Shown: positions 7,557-14,203 of the stretch, piece by piece
Numbering within the stretch: position 1 is the stretch's first letter
Layout of the letters: each line of letters starts with the position of its first letter
Origin: Candidatus Melainabacteria bacterium
GTDB lineage: Bacteria; Cyanobacteriota; Vampirovibrionia; Obscuribacterales; Obscuribacteraceae
DNA length: 15,891 nucleotides
NCBI GenBank assembly: GCA_003175915.1
Contig: PSRH01000069.1
Span: forward strand, 1 to 15,891
Direction of reading: 5' to 3'
Position numbers and translations under genes: made by a program
The notes under the pieces: generated by a model
Told to the model about the DNA's origin: nothing
Database searches by the model: none
What the model saw: the letters and a program-made list of their open reading frames with translations, nothing else

Positions 7557-7598
7557 ACGTTTATTGACGTGGCTAAGTGACCGTCAGAGTTAATGAAT

Positions 7599-7604
7599 AG
7601 TATA
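7599..7604 (-). promoter_or_regulatory. Candidate -10 element for rel
   Basis: TATACT on the minus strand (7604-7599) matches five of six positions of the sigma70 -10 consensus and lies 42 nt before the rel ATG. No good -35 is found at 16-18 nt. The adjacent dyad at 7610-7641 occupies that place, so activation or repression there is conceivable. Confidence 0.35.
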
Positions 7605-7609
7605 CAATT

Positions 7610-7641
7610 GCTCAAATCGTTTCCCTACGCCAGATTTGAGC
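7610..7641. promoter_or_regulatory. 9-bp dyad upstream of rel (operator or hairpin)
   Basis: GCTCAAATC (7610-7618) and GATTTGAGC (7633-7641) are perfect inverted copies separated by 14 nt. The dyad covers the -35 area of the candidate rel promoter. It lies about 50 nt past the end of the Gly/Trp-rich gene, so it could also act as a transcript-end hairpin; no clear T-tract follows. The rest of 7557-7689 shows nothing further. Confidence 0.45.
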
Positions 7642-7689
7642 TAGTGACAAATCTTTAACGGGTGGTCAAGAAAGCGATCAGTTGGTGCT

Positions 7690-8505
7690 CTAACGTAATT
7701 CCTTCGGAACGGGATTGCTGCTGTCGTTCCAGAAGGTGTCCGGGCTTTTATTAACTGGCATCGAGGGGACAAGCGCCGGCGTACCGGAAGCGTAGTAGCT
7801 GCCGGACGATGTCGTATCAATGGTTGCGGGTTCGTAGTAGTTACCCGAGGCTTTGCTCGGCTCAGTTTGCATTACGCTCGGGGCAAATTGACCTGTGCTC
7901 CTGAAGGAACCCAGCCCGCCCATTCCGGACCAACCGCCCCAACCACCGCCCCAGGGACCACCCCAAGCTCCGCCCCAGCCCGAGCCACCCCAGCCTCCAC
8001 GCCAGCCGCCGAAGCCGCCGCCCCAACCGGGTGCCCAGCCGCCACCCCAACCCCAACCGGGATGAAACCCGCCGCCGAAAGTGGACCAGGCCAATCCGGA
8101 GGCGATGCCCCCCAATAAGCCGCCTGCCATTGGAGCTCGGTAGGGATTTAATCCGAAGTTGGAGCGGATGATTTCAGTCGGGCGAGTATATGGCTTAGGT
8201 TGGCTGGCGAACCAGTTCGGAACGACGAACGGTCTTTCCTGTCCGTCACCCTTGTTCTGATAGGAGCTGGTGATCTGACCGGCCGAAAGTGCGCTTGCTG
8301 CGCTCGAGTCTGAAAAAGCGGGAGTAGTCGTCTCTTGACCGGTGTCGGAGCGCAATGCGCCTGTTGTTTCATTGGGCTTATCGTAATGCTTCGGTACCCA
8401 CCACGATTTGCTCAGATCTTCGTCGGCAGCAATGGCCGCTAAGCTGAAAGATTGAGAAAGGGCGGCCAAACAAATGAGCGAAAAGCTAAATGATTGAGTG
8501 CGCAT
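7690..8505 (-). CDS. Secreted Gly/Trp-rich low-complexity protein
   Basis: This is a 271-residue protein. A signal peptide lies at 1-27 (MRTQSFSFSLICLAALSQSFSLAAIAA), followed by a polar Ser/Thr-rich segment. Residues 92-126 have aromatic and proline character (RPFVVPNWF, KPYTRPTEI). Residues 128-142 form a short apolar GGLLGGIASGL run. Residues 143-200 consist almost wholly of Gly and Trp in GW, GGW and GWGG steps (about 14 Trp). The tail is Ser/Tyr/Pro-rich. No catalytic motif and few charges are seen. It is inferred to be an exported envelope or matrix protein with a flexible, adhesive-type segment; homology to a named family is not claimed. It lies between lipM and rel on the same strand. 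No clear Shine-Dalgarno precedes the ATG. Confidence 0.8.
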   Translation of the reverse strand: MRTQSFSFSLICLAALSQSFSLAAIAADEDLSKSWWVPKHYDKPNETTGALRSDTGQETTTPAFSDSSAASALSAGQITSSYQNKGDGQERPFVVPNWFASQPKPYTRPTEIIRSNFGLNPYRAPMAGGLLGGIASGLAWSTFGGGFHPGWGWGGGWAPGWGGGFGGWRGGWGGSGWGGAWGGPWGGGWGGWSGMGGLGSFRSTGQFAPSVMQTEPSKASGNYYEPATIDTTSSGSYYASGTPALVPSMPVNKSPDTFWNDSSNPVPKELR

Positions 8506-8541
8506 ATCTAATATACATCCGCCTTATGATCGCCAACTGGG

Positions 8542-8565
8542 AGCAATCATACCTGAATGATTGCT
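8542..8565. terminator. 9-bp hairpin after lipM, possible terminator
   Basis: AGCAATCAT (8542-8550) and ATGATTGCT (8557-8565) pair perfectly with a 6-nt loop, starting one base past the lipM stop codon on the minus strand. There is no T-run beyond it, so it is a weak intrinsic terminator at best. It separates lipM from the Gly/Trp-rich gene, whose ATG is only 37 nt further on. Confidence 0.45.
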
Positions 8566-8566
8566 G

Positions 8567-9364
8567 TCATGAATTGACCGCGTACTTAACTAACAGATTT
8601 TGGCAAATTTCAGTCTCTTTGTCGGTGAGCGGCGAGGGGACGAACTTGATCGAAAACGCCTGCTCGAAACCGGAGCGCAAAGCCGTTTCTAATTCTGCAA
8701 TGGAAACGATGCGTCCAGCCAATTCATACAAATTGGCATGATGTGTCGATTGTCCGTTCTGGTCTTCTCCGGTAAGTGCGCTCATTAGCTCTTGCGGTTG
8801 ATTGAGAATGATCGATCCATGCTGCAAAACGGCATGTCTGCGCCGCACTTGCGCACTGCCGACAAGCTTCCTTCCCTGGTAATGTAAATCGGCCACCGTG
8901 GTAGCTTGAAAACAATCGATTCGATCGGAACCCAGCGACCTGCTGTTGCCGATTTCTAATTCGAAACCCAGTTGCCTGAAGGCGCAGATCAACCCCTGAC
9001 ATATTTGCTTGTATGCACCGATAACACTTTCACTTAAGATGCCATCGCCTGCGGCTGAATCTGAGAGTCGACTTGAGCCCACAAATGAATAGGTCAAATC
9101 GTTTTGGTGGAGAACGGCGCGGCCACCGGTTGGGCGTCTGACGAGGGCGAAGCCGTTTGAGGATATTTTATTTTGCGTCTCGGCATTCAATTTTTGCGAG
9201 TAGCCGATTGAAACCGTCGGTGGCGAAAATTGATAGAGTCTCAATGTGGTCGGTACGAGATCTTCAAGGTGCGCTTCCAGGATCGCCTCGTCGATAGCCA
9301 TGTTGCTGGCTGCATCAAAGCTGCCACAGGCTATGAATCTTGCTGTTTTGGCATCGCCAGCCAT
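8567..9364 (-). CDS. lipM: Octanoyltransferase/lipoate-ligase family protein (LipM-like)
   Basis: The 265 residues carry the BPL/LplA/LipB catalytic fold. Signatures are NMAIDEAIL (21-29), TLRLYQFSPPTVSIGYSQ (40-57), RRPTGGRAVLHQNDLTYSF (76-94) and DCF at 150-152. GRKLVGSAQVRRRHAVLQHGS (164-184) contains the family Lys166. Cys151 is at the position of the catalytic Cys used by LipM octanoyltransferases, which favours LipM over an ATP-using lipoate ligase. It would move the octanoyl group from acyl-ACP to a lipoyl-domain protein (GcvH or an E2) in the cytoplasm, the first step of lipoate synthesis. LipA is not in the window. The gene is divergent from mqnA across a 107-nt spacer. LplA activity remains possible. 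Confidence 0.85.
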   Translation of the reverse strand: MAGDAKTARFIACGSFDAASNMAIDEAILEAHLEDLVPTTLRLYQFSPPTVSIGYSQKLNAETQNKISSNGFALVRRPTGGRAVLHQNDLTYSFVGSSRLSDSAAGDGILSESVIGAYKQICQGLICAFRQLGFELEIGNSRSLGSDRIDCFQATTVADLHYQGRKLVGSAQVRRRHAVLQHGSIILNQPQELMSALTGEDQNGQSTHHANLYELAGRIVSIAELETALRSGFEQAFSIKFVPSPLTDKETEICQNLLVKYAVNS

Positions 9365-9424
9365 GGTTTCTTCATCTGTTCCTTATTTAATTGGCCATCT
9401 CATAAAAGATCGAGCCTAAGGTCG

Positions 9425-9436
9425 GTAGAATTCTAC
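9425..9436. promoter_or_regulatory. 12-bp perfect palindrome in the lipM-mqnA divergent spacer
   Basis: GTAGAATTCTAC reads identically on both strands. It is placed 36 nt before the mqnA start and about 60 nt before lipM. The location in a divergent promoter region fits a homodimeric regulator site, but no regulator gene is nearby and no clear -35/-10 pair was found in 9365-9471. Confidence 0.4.
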
Positions 9437-9471
9437 GTTGATTTGTAGGATTAATATCCGAGGTACTGTGC

Positions 9472-10335
9472 TTGCCAAAGAACGTCCAGGAAACGCCTCG
9501 CCCAAGACTCGGCCAGATCAATTACATCAATTCTTTGCCGATATCCCTACCGATTGATCGAGGAATAGTGGGCATTGAAGCGGAAGTGCATTATGGCACG
9601 CCCCAGGAATTAAATCGTGGGTACGCCGCCAATAGCCTCGATTTAGGTGTGATGAGCGCTTTCTTCTACCTGCAAAGTAGCGGGCTGAAAATCTTTGCCG
9701 ACTTGTCTATTTCAAGTTCTGGCCCCGTGGGCAGCGTTTTGTTTTTCTCGAAAGCTGAACTTAGGCAGGGTAAGTCCTTGAAAATAGCGGTCTCTAGCGC
9801 TTCTGCAACGTCAGTGAATTTGCTGTCAATTCTGCTCAAGGAGGAGTACAAAATCGAGGCAAGCTTTAATTATTGCCCGATGCCCGATTTGACTGCTCGA
9901 GACATCGACGGCGCCCTGGTGATCGGCGATTACGCGCTTAATGTAGATGCCTCCTGGTCGAAAATAAGCCGCCGCGTCGATTTAGGCGAATGGTGGAGCA
10001 GCCGATTCAACCTGCCTATGGTCTTTGCTGTCTGGGCAGCCCGTGCCGATTGGCAGAATCTGCACGGCGCCGAATGCGATCGCCTCGCCAATAGTCTTAA
10101 TGAATCACTTGCTGCCGGCTTGGGAACGGCTTTCGATCAGGTGGTCGCAGAAGCGGCAAAACGCAGCAGACTGTCCACCTCTAGGCTTGAGCGCTACTTC
10201 CGAGCAGAGCTTGATTTCTCCTTCTCAAGTGCCCATCTGGCCGGCCTTAATAGATATAAATCTTTGTGCGAAAAACACGGACTTTTTGGCCAAGGCCTAC
10301 CGGATCGCCTACTGCAAGGGGTGCCATTGGGGTAG
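9472..10335 (+). CDS. mqnA: Chorismate dehydratase MqnA (futalosine menaquinone pathway)
   Basis: The 287 residues have the MqnA/VitK2-biosynthesis fold, a periplasmic-binding-protein-like two-lobe enzyme working in the cytoplasm. Signatures are GQINYINSLPI (14-24), GTPQELNRGY (42-51), LDLGVMSAFFY (56-66), SISSSGPVGSVLFFS (79-93) with the Ser-rich loop, LKIAVSSASATSVNL (103-117) and DGALVIGDYAL (146-156). It converts chorismate to 3-enolpyruvyl-benzoate, which MqnE then joins to adenosine. The start is TTG at 9472, chosen because GAGG lies 8 nt upstream and no in-frame ATG is close. Other mqn genes are absent from the window, but a UbiD-family decarboxylase lies about 6 kb away. Confidence 0.93.
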   Translation: MPKNVQETPRPRLGQINYINSLPISLPIDRGIVGIEAEVHYGTPQELNRGYAANSLDLGVMSAFFYLQSSGLKIFADLSISSSGPVGSVLFFSKAELRQGKSLKIAVSSASATSVNLLSILLKEEYKIEASFNYCPMPDLTARDIDGALVIGDYALNVDASWSKISRRVDLGEWWSSRFNLPMVFAVWAARADWQNLHGAECDRLANSLNESLAAGLGTAFDQVVAEAAKRSRLSTSRLERYFRAELDFSFSSAHLAGLNRYKSLCEKHGLFGQGLPDRLLQGVPLG

Positions 10336-10353
10336 CTACGATAAAGATCCCCC

Positions 10354-10381
10354 TTGAGATTGGCTTAAGGATTGATATACT
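10354..10381 (+). promoter_or_regulatory. Sigma70-like promoter for the kinase gene
   Basis: TTGAGA (10354-10359) and TATACT (10376-10381) each match the consensus at five of six positions and are separated by 16 nt. Transcription would start near 10388, which rules out the upstream in-frame TTG at 10372 as the kinase start and leaves a leader of about 38 nt. Confidence 0.65.
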
Positions 10382-10425
10382 TAAGGTTCAAACTGCTTTA
10401 CGCGTACAGCAATTCAGTTGGCATT

Positions 10426-11742
10426 ATGATGGATCCGTTGCCACCCGAGCCTTCAGGGCAGTTCAACATGGACTTCCGCCCCCCTGGGACGGTTGGACAG
10501 CAATATGGCGGTCGACCGGATCGTTTTCATCCTGTGTTGCAAGGTCGCTGGGAAATTCTCGAACAACTGGGTCAGGGCGGTATGGGTACCGTCTACAAGG
10601 CGCGCGACTTGAATCTTGCCAACCGTCTTTGCGTTGTCAAAAAATTGCGAGTCGATTTCTTCCGCCAAGAAGAGCGCGAGCAAGCTCTTGAGTTTTTTGA
10701 CAGGGAAGCGAGCATGCTTAGCACGCTCAAGCATCCAAACATTGTCCGCATCTATGATCGCTTTCGCGAGAACGAAAACTACTACCTGGTCATGGAGTAT
10801 GTTGAAGGCGAAAACCTTGAACAAATGTTGGTCGGACGCGGTGAGCCATTTAGCGAAGCTCAGGTGACGGAGTGGGCGATCACAATCTGCGAAGTTTTGC
10901 ATTACCTCCACAGCCGCCGGCCGCCGGTAATCTATCGTGACTTGAAGCCGAGCAACATAATGCTTGATGCCGTAGATGGTATCAAGCTCGTCGACTTCGG
11001 AATTGCCAGACCGTATCGTGAAGATGGCGAGAACACTCACGTCGTATCCGGAGGATATTCTCCGCCCGAGCAGTACTGGGGTGGTGCCGATACGCGTTCG
11101 GACATCTATGCACTGGGTGCGACAATGCACTTTTTGCTCACGGGCACGGAGCCGACTGCTTTAAAGACATCCAGTCCGAGGAAGGTCAATTCAAAACTGT
11201 CGGCCAAGATTGACAGCATAGTGCAGAAGGCAACTTCCCAATATGTCGAATTGCGCTACCAGTACGCATGCGCTATGCGTGAAGACCTGGAGGCACCGAT
11301 TAGACAAGTATCTCGGCGGCTTTCCCCGAACTTCTTAAGCGCCATCTGGATTTTTTCACTGGGCGCTCTCGTAATTACGTGTTTGACGTTCTTCAATACC
11401 GCCGGAAGGCACCTATTCTCTTCCTTCAAATTTGGTGCCGCTTCTAGTGGACGTGGTGAGACAGAATCGATCGGTTCATTGTCTCAATCCAAGGTTGTTA
11501 AGCCGGCACCCCAGACCGTGACTGAGCAGCCGTCAGAGAAGCCAAAACCAGAAAAGACCGAACCTAAAATTGCTTCGGTCGAATCCCTCATGCAGATCAA
11601 AGCTCAAAACGAAGAGCCCAAGATCCGCTCCTACCCTCTGGATCTAGCTGTACCAGAAACCAGAGAAGAACTGCTTACGGATCCGGAAGGTTTGAAGCCG
11701 GTGGATGAAGGTATGGACAAAGCTTCAGAAGGCATGCCTTAG
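10426..11742 (+). CDS. Membrane-anchored Ser/Thr protein kinase (Hanks type)
   Basis: From ATG at 10426 the product has 438 residues; an upstream TTG frame is discarded because it overlaps the promoter. The kinase domain covers about 42-290: Gly-loop LGQGGMGTVYKA (48-59), Lys pair K72/K73, helix-C Glu94, hinge MEYVEGENL, catalytic loop YRDLKPSNIM (170-179) with D172, K174 and N177, VDFGIAR with D190, and SPPEQY as the APE equivalent. The HRD His is Tyr, common in some bacterial kinases, so it should be active. A Pro-rich 40-residue N-tail precedes it. One membrane helix (304-324) leads to an exported Pro/Lys/Glu-rich tail of about 110 residues without PASTA or another recognisable sensor. No phosphatase is adjacent. 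The methyltransferase follows by 20 nt. Confidence 0.95.
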   Translation: MMDPLPPEPSGQFNMDFRPPGTVGQQYGGRPDRFHPVLQGRWEILEQLGQGGMGTVYKARDLNLANRLCVVKKLRVDFFRQEEREQALEFFDREASMLSTLKHPNIVRIYDRFRENENYYLVMEYVEGENLEQMLVGRGEPFSEAQVTEWAITICEVLHYLHSRRPPVIYRDLKPSNIMLDAVDGIKLVDFGIARPYREDGENTHVVSGGYSPPEQYWGGADTRSDIYALGATMHFLLTGTEPTALKTSSPRKVNSKLSAKIDSIVQKATSQYVELRYQYACAMREDLEAPIRQVSRRLSPNFLSAIWIFSLGALVITCLTFFNTAGRHLFSSFKFGAASSGRGETESIGSLSQSKVVKPAPQTVTEQPSEKPKPEKTEPKIASVESLMQIKAQNEEPKIRSYPLDLAVPETREELLTDPEGLKPVDEGMDKASEGMP

Positions 11743-11762
11743 TTATTAGGTTAGGGACGATC

Positions 11763-12641
11763 TTGACTAATAAATTAACTGAAAGTTCGATCGAGAGGTT
11801 GAGATCGCTGAAGCGCCCCACGCCGAAGGATCTGGAATCGTTCTTGGTCGAATTTCACAACTCTAAGCCGGGTATAACTGAAAACACTTTTGGCGCTTGC
11901 CGAACTGGCGAAGGTTTATCAAGTTACCAAGTTCTGGTTGATCTCGCGGGCAATTTAGTGGGAGCAACCGTTGTCGACCTGGCCTGTGGTAACGGAGCTC
12001 TCACTCACTTATTAGCTGATCAAGTGGGAACTGGCGGTAAGGTAATCGCGATTGATATGAGCAAGTCCGAGTTGTCTCTTGCTCGCGAACGATTGGCTGG
12101 CAGAGCGAATGTCCAATTTATTGAAGCCGCCGCCGCCGACATTCCTTTATCGCCTCGGTCTGCACAAGCAATTCTTTGCCATCTGGCTTTAATGCTCTTC
12201 AATCCGATAGCACCTGTAGTTGCGGAAATTACCCGGGTGCTACAACCGAATGGAGTGTTCGCCGCTATAGTTACAGAATTCAGTACCAGCACATTTGGTG
12301 AACTACGCTCCTTGTTGCTGGACTCGTTGAAAATAGATGGCTGGGAGCCACAATATCTGGCTTTGGGTGATCCCCAAACAAAAGATCCGGCTAGACTGCG
12401 TGCGCTTTTCGCACCACCAAACTTTGATAGTTTTGATAGCAACCTTTTCCAGGTTGTACTTAGAGGAAGCGCCTCCGAACTGTCTGATTTACTCATAGAG
12501 TTTTTCTATCATACGATTCTGTTGACAGAGCAAACTCGCGAAAAATTACGCAGGAAATGCGAAAGTATCTTAGGTATTGAATCTACGGTGGAACTTCCCA
12601 TATTTTTGCGGACGATCATCGCCAGGCGTAGTGATGAGTAA
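11763..12641 (+). CDS. Class I SAM-dependent methyltransferase, substrate unknown
   Basis: The 292 residues start from TTG, with GGGA 7 nt upstream. The Rossmann core has motif I VVDLACGNGAL (70-80), an acidic end of strand 2 in VIAIDMS (94-100), AAADIPLS (123-130) and a motif IV/V region ILCHLALMLFNPIAPVVAEITRVLQPNGVF (137-166), as in UbiE-like small-molecule methyltransferases. Residues 1-60 (helical, FHNSKPGITENTFG) and about 180-290 are not typical of UbiE/MenG, so a demethylmenaquinone role is not claimed. It sits 20 nt behind the kinase and probably shares its promoter. The final methyl acceptor cannot be read from the sequence. Confidence 0.88.
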   Translation: MTNKLTESSIERLRSLKRPTPKDLESFLVEFHNSKPGITENTFGACRTGEGLSSYQVLVDLAGNLVGATVVDLACGNGALTHLLADQVGTGGKVIAIDMSKSELSLARERLAGRANVQFIEAAAADIPLSPRSAQAILCHLALMLFNPIAPVVAEITRVLQPNGVFAAIVTEFSTSTFGELRSLLLDSLKIDGWEPQYLALGDPQTKDPARLRALFAPPNFDSFDSNLFQVVLRGSASELSDLLIEFFYHTILLTEQTREKLRRKCESILGIESTVELPIFLRTIIARRSDE

Positions 12642-12724
12642 AGCCGAGGGCTAGACACTTAAGATCCCCACTTACGAGCGCTTACTCGAGATAGAGCAAT
12701 AATGGGAAAATAGAGCGCAAGCGC

Positions 12725-13228
12725 TTACATTTTATGGTACCAGCTCCAGTCGCCGATTTTGATCAGGGGATGGTCTCCTGGTACCGGTTGAACATCAAGA
12801 GAAAACTCATCCTTATCTGAGTAATCGTGATCCGGCCTGTAAACAAAGAAATACCCGAAAGGCGGTCCGTCTGTTCTGAACTGTAAATAGTAGATGTTAT
12901 GCCAGCGCTTATACCAGAATGTATTGGCGTTATCCGTTCCTGCTTGCTCTAAAGAAATTGGGTAAGCTCCGTTTTTGATTTTGAACGCCTCGATCGATGC
13001 GATTATCGGCTCAGCCTTCCTCATAACCCCTTGCGCAAATAAAAGGCGCACCGGTTCGGCGGCAAAAAAAACAATTGTCAGGGCGGCGAGCGATACTCCA
13101 ATGGATACTGCGAATAATTTAGTGAATGGTCTCCAACGTCCTACTAAGTAGCTAATTGCTACAAGGGGCAGGCCGAGAATGATCACGGCGCCCGCTAATA
13201 GCAGCACGAAGAATTCCACAGATAACAT
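12725..13228 (-). CDS. Membrane protein with extracytoplasmic pseudopilin-like domain, unknown function
   Basis: The 167 residues begin with two membrane helices (about 5-29 and 38-57). A soluble domain follows, opening MRKAEPIIASIEAFKIKNGAYPISLEQA (69-96). That helix and the NGAYP step resemble the start of the globular part of GspG/type II pseudopilins (Ala-rich helix, then a YP turn), but the prepilin N-terminus is missing. The rest is aromatic and Asp-rich (FWYKRWHNIYYLQF, YRPDHDYSDKDEFSLD). It lies 90 nt after uppP on the same strand and faces the methyltransferase tail to tail. Function is unknown; the pseudopilin likeness is a motif impression only. Confidence 0.75.
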   Translation of the reverse strand: MLSVEFFVLLLAGAVIILGLPLVAISYLVGRWRPFTKLFAVSIGVSLAALTIVFFAAEPVRLLFAQGVMRKAEPIIASIEAFKIKNGAYPISLEQAGTDNANTFWYKRWHNIYYLQFRTDGPPFGYFFVYRPDHDYSDKDEFSLDVQPVPGDHPLIKIGDWSWYHKM

Positions 13229-13318
13229 TCGACATTACCAAAAGTGGTGTCAAGGAGTTTCCAAGCAGGAGCATAACACAACTTTTCCCAATCTCCGCAG
13301 GTTCTTTAGCTACCGAAA

Positions 13319-14146
13319 TTAGTGTATGTAGCCTGTCTGACTTAGAACCAGAACGGCGAGCCCGAAAATGAGACGATAGCCGACGAACACCTTGGTTGAA
13401 TGGGTGCGAAGATATTTCAGAAGCCACGCGATCGAGAGATAGCTGACAATAGTTGAGATGATCAATCCCACTATAAGATCGATGGAATGTGCCTGATCGA
13501 GTCCCTGGCTGAGCATTTCTTTTAGTTCCAGAAGCCCGCTCAAAATAATTGCCGGGATGCCTAATAAGAAGCTAAATCTGGCTGCGTCTTCTCTCTTGAT
13601 GTTGAGAAGCATAGCTACTGTTAGCGTTGAACCACTGCGAGAACAACCAGGAATAAGAGCCATTGCCTGCCCAAGACCGACAAGCAATCCGTCCTTAGCA
13701 CCGAGCGCCTGCATATCCCGCAATTGCTTGTGGCGACTCTCGGCAAAGAGTAAGAACAACGCCATGAAGATAGAAGAACAGCCGATCACTATAAGTGAAC
13801 GAAGCGGACTGCCTTCTTGTTCAAGAACATGTTTGAGTAACAGTCCAAGGATACATATCGGCAAAGTGCCGATGATAATACCGCCGAACAGCCGACACTC
13901 CTCGCTGTCGAAGTTTTTTGTTTGAATTGCCTTTAACGTCCCGGCAAGGATGTGGATAATATCGCTTCGAAAATAGGCGATAACAGCGATGACTGAACCA
14001 AGCTGGATGACCGCCGACATTGCTGCTCCAGGATCCGGCCAACCTAGAAGCGATGGAACGACTCTAAGATGAGCTGTGCTGCTGATTGGTAAAAACTCGG
14101 TCAGCCCCTGCACTACCCCTAATACCATTGATTCGACGATAGACAT
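13319..14146 (-). CDS. uppP: Undecaprenyl-diphosphatase UppP/BacA
   Basis: This integral membrane enzyme recycles undecaprenyl pyrophosphate to the monophosphate carrier for peptidoglycan and O-antigen synthesis; loss or gain alters bacitracin sensitivity. From the ATG at 14146 it has 275 residues, the usual length. Signature 1 is QGLTEFLPISSTAH (13-26), with E17 and the Ser-Ser-Thr-His set. Signature 2 is IPGCSRSGSTLTVAML (165-180), with R170 as the catalytic-site Arg. Six or more hydrophobic helices are visible. This start is preferred over TTG 12 nt upstream because GGGAG lies 5 nt before the ATG and would be inside the coding region otherwise. It follows rsmI by 57 nt. Confidence 0.97.
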   Translation of the reverse strand: MSIVESMVLGVVQGLTEFLPISSTAHLRVVPSLLGWPDPGAAMSAVIQLGSVIAVIAYFRSDIIHILAGTLKAIQTKNFDSEECRLFGGIIIGTLPICILGLLLKHVLEQEGSPLRSLIVIGCSSIFMALFLLFAESRHKQLRDMQALGAKDGLLVGLGQAMALIPGCSRSGSTLTVAMLLNIKREDAARFSFLLGIPAIILSGLLELKEMLSQGLDQAHSIDLIVGLIISTIVSYLSIAWLLKYLRTHSTKVFVGYRLIFGLAVLVLSQTGYIH

Positions 14147-14203
14147 TATTGCTCCCAATCACCTTGACACATAGTAACTACTTGCTGAAATAATGTGGCC
14201 TTC

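Noticed and set aside
7867..8118. Plus-strand Pro/Ala/Thr-rich frame
   Set aside because: It is the complement of the Gly/Trp block; low complexity keeps the opposite frame open.
10372..10425. Upstream TTG start adding 18 residues to the kinase
   Set aside because: The codon lies inside the promoter (between -35 and -10), so it would not be transcribed from it.
14147..14158. Upstream TTG start for uppP
   Set aside because: It would place the GGGAG ribosome site within the coding region; the ATG at 14146 has correct spacing.
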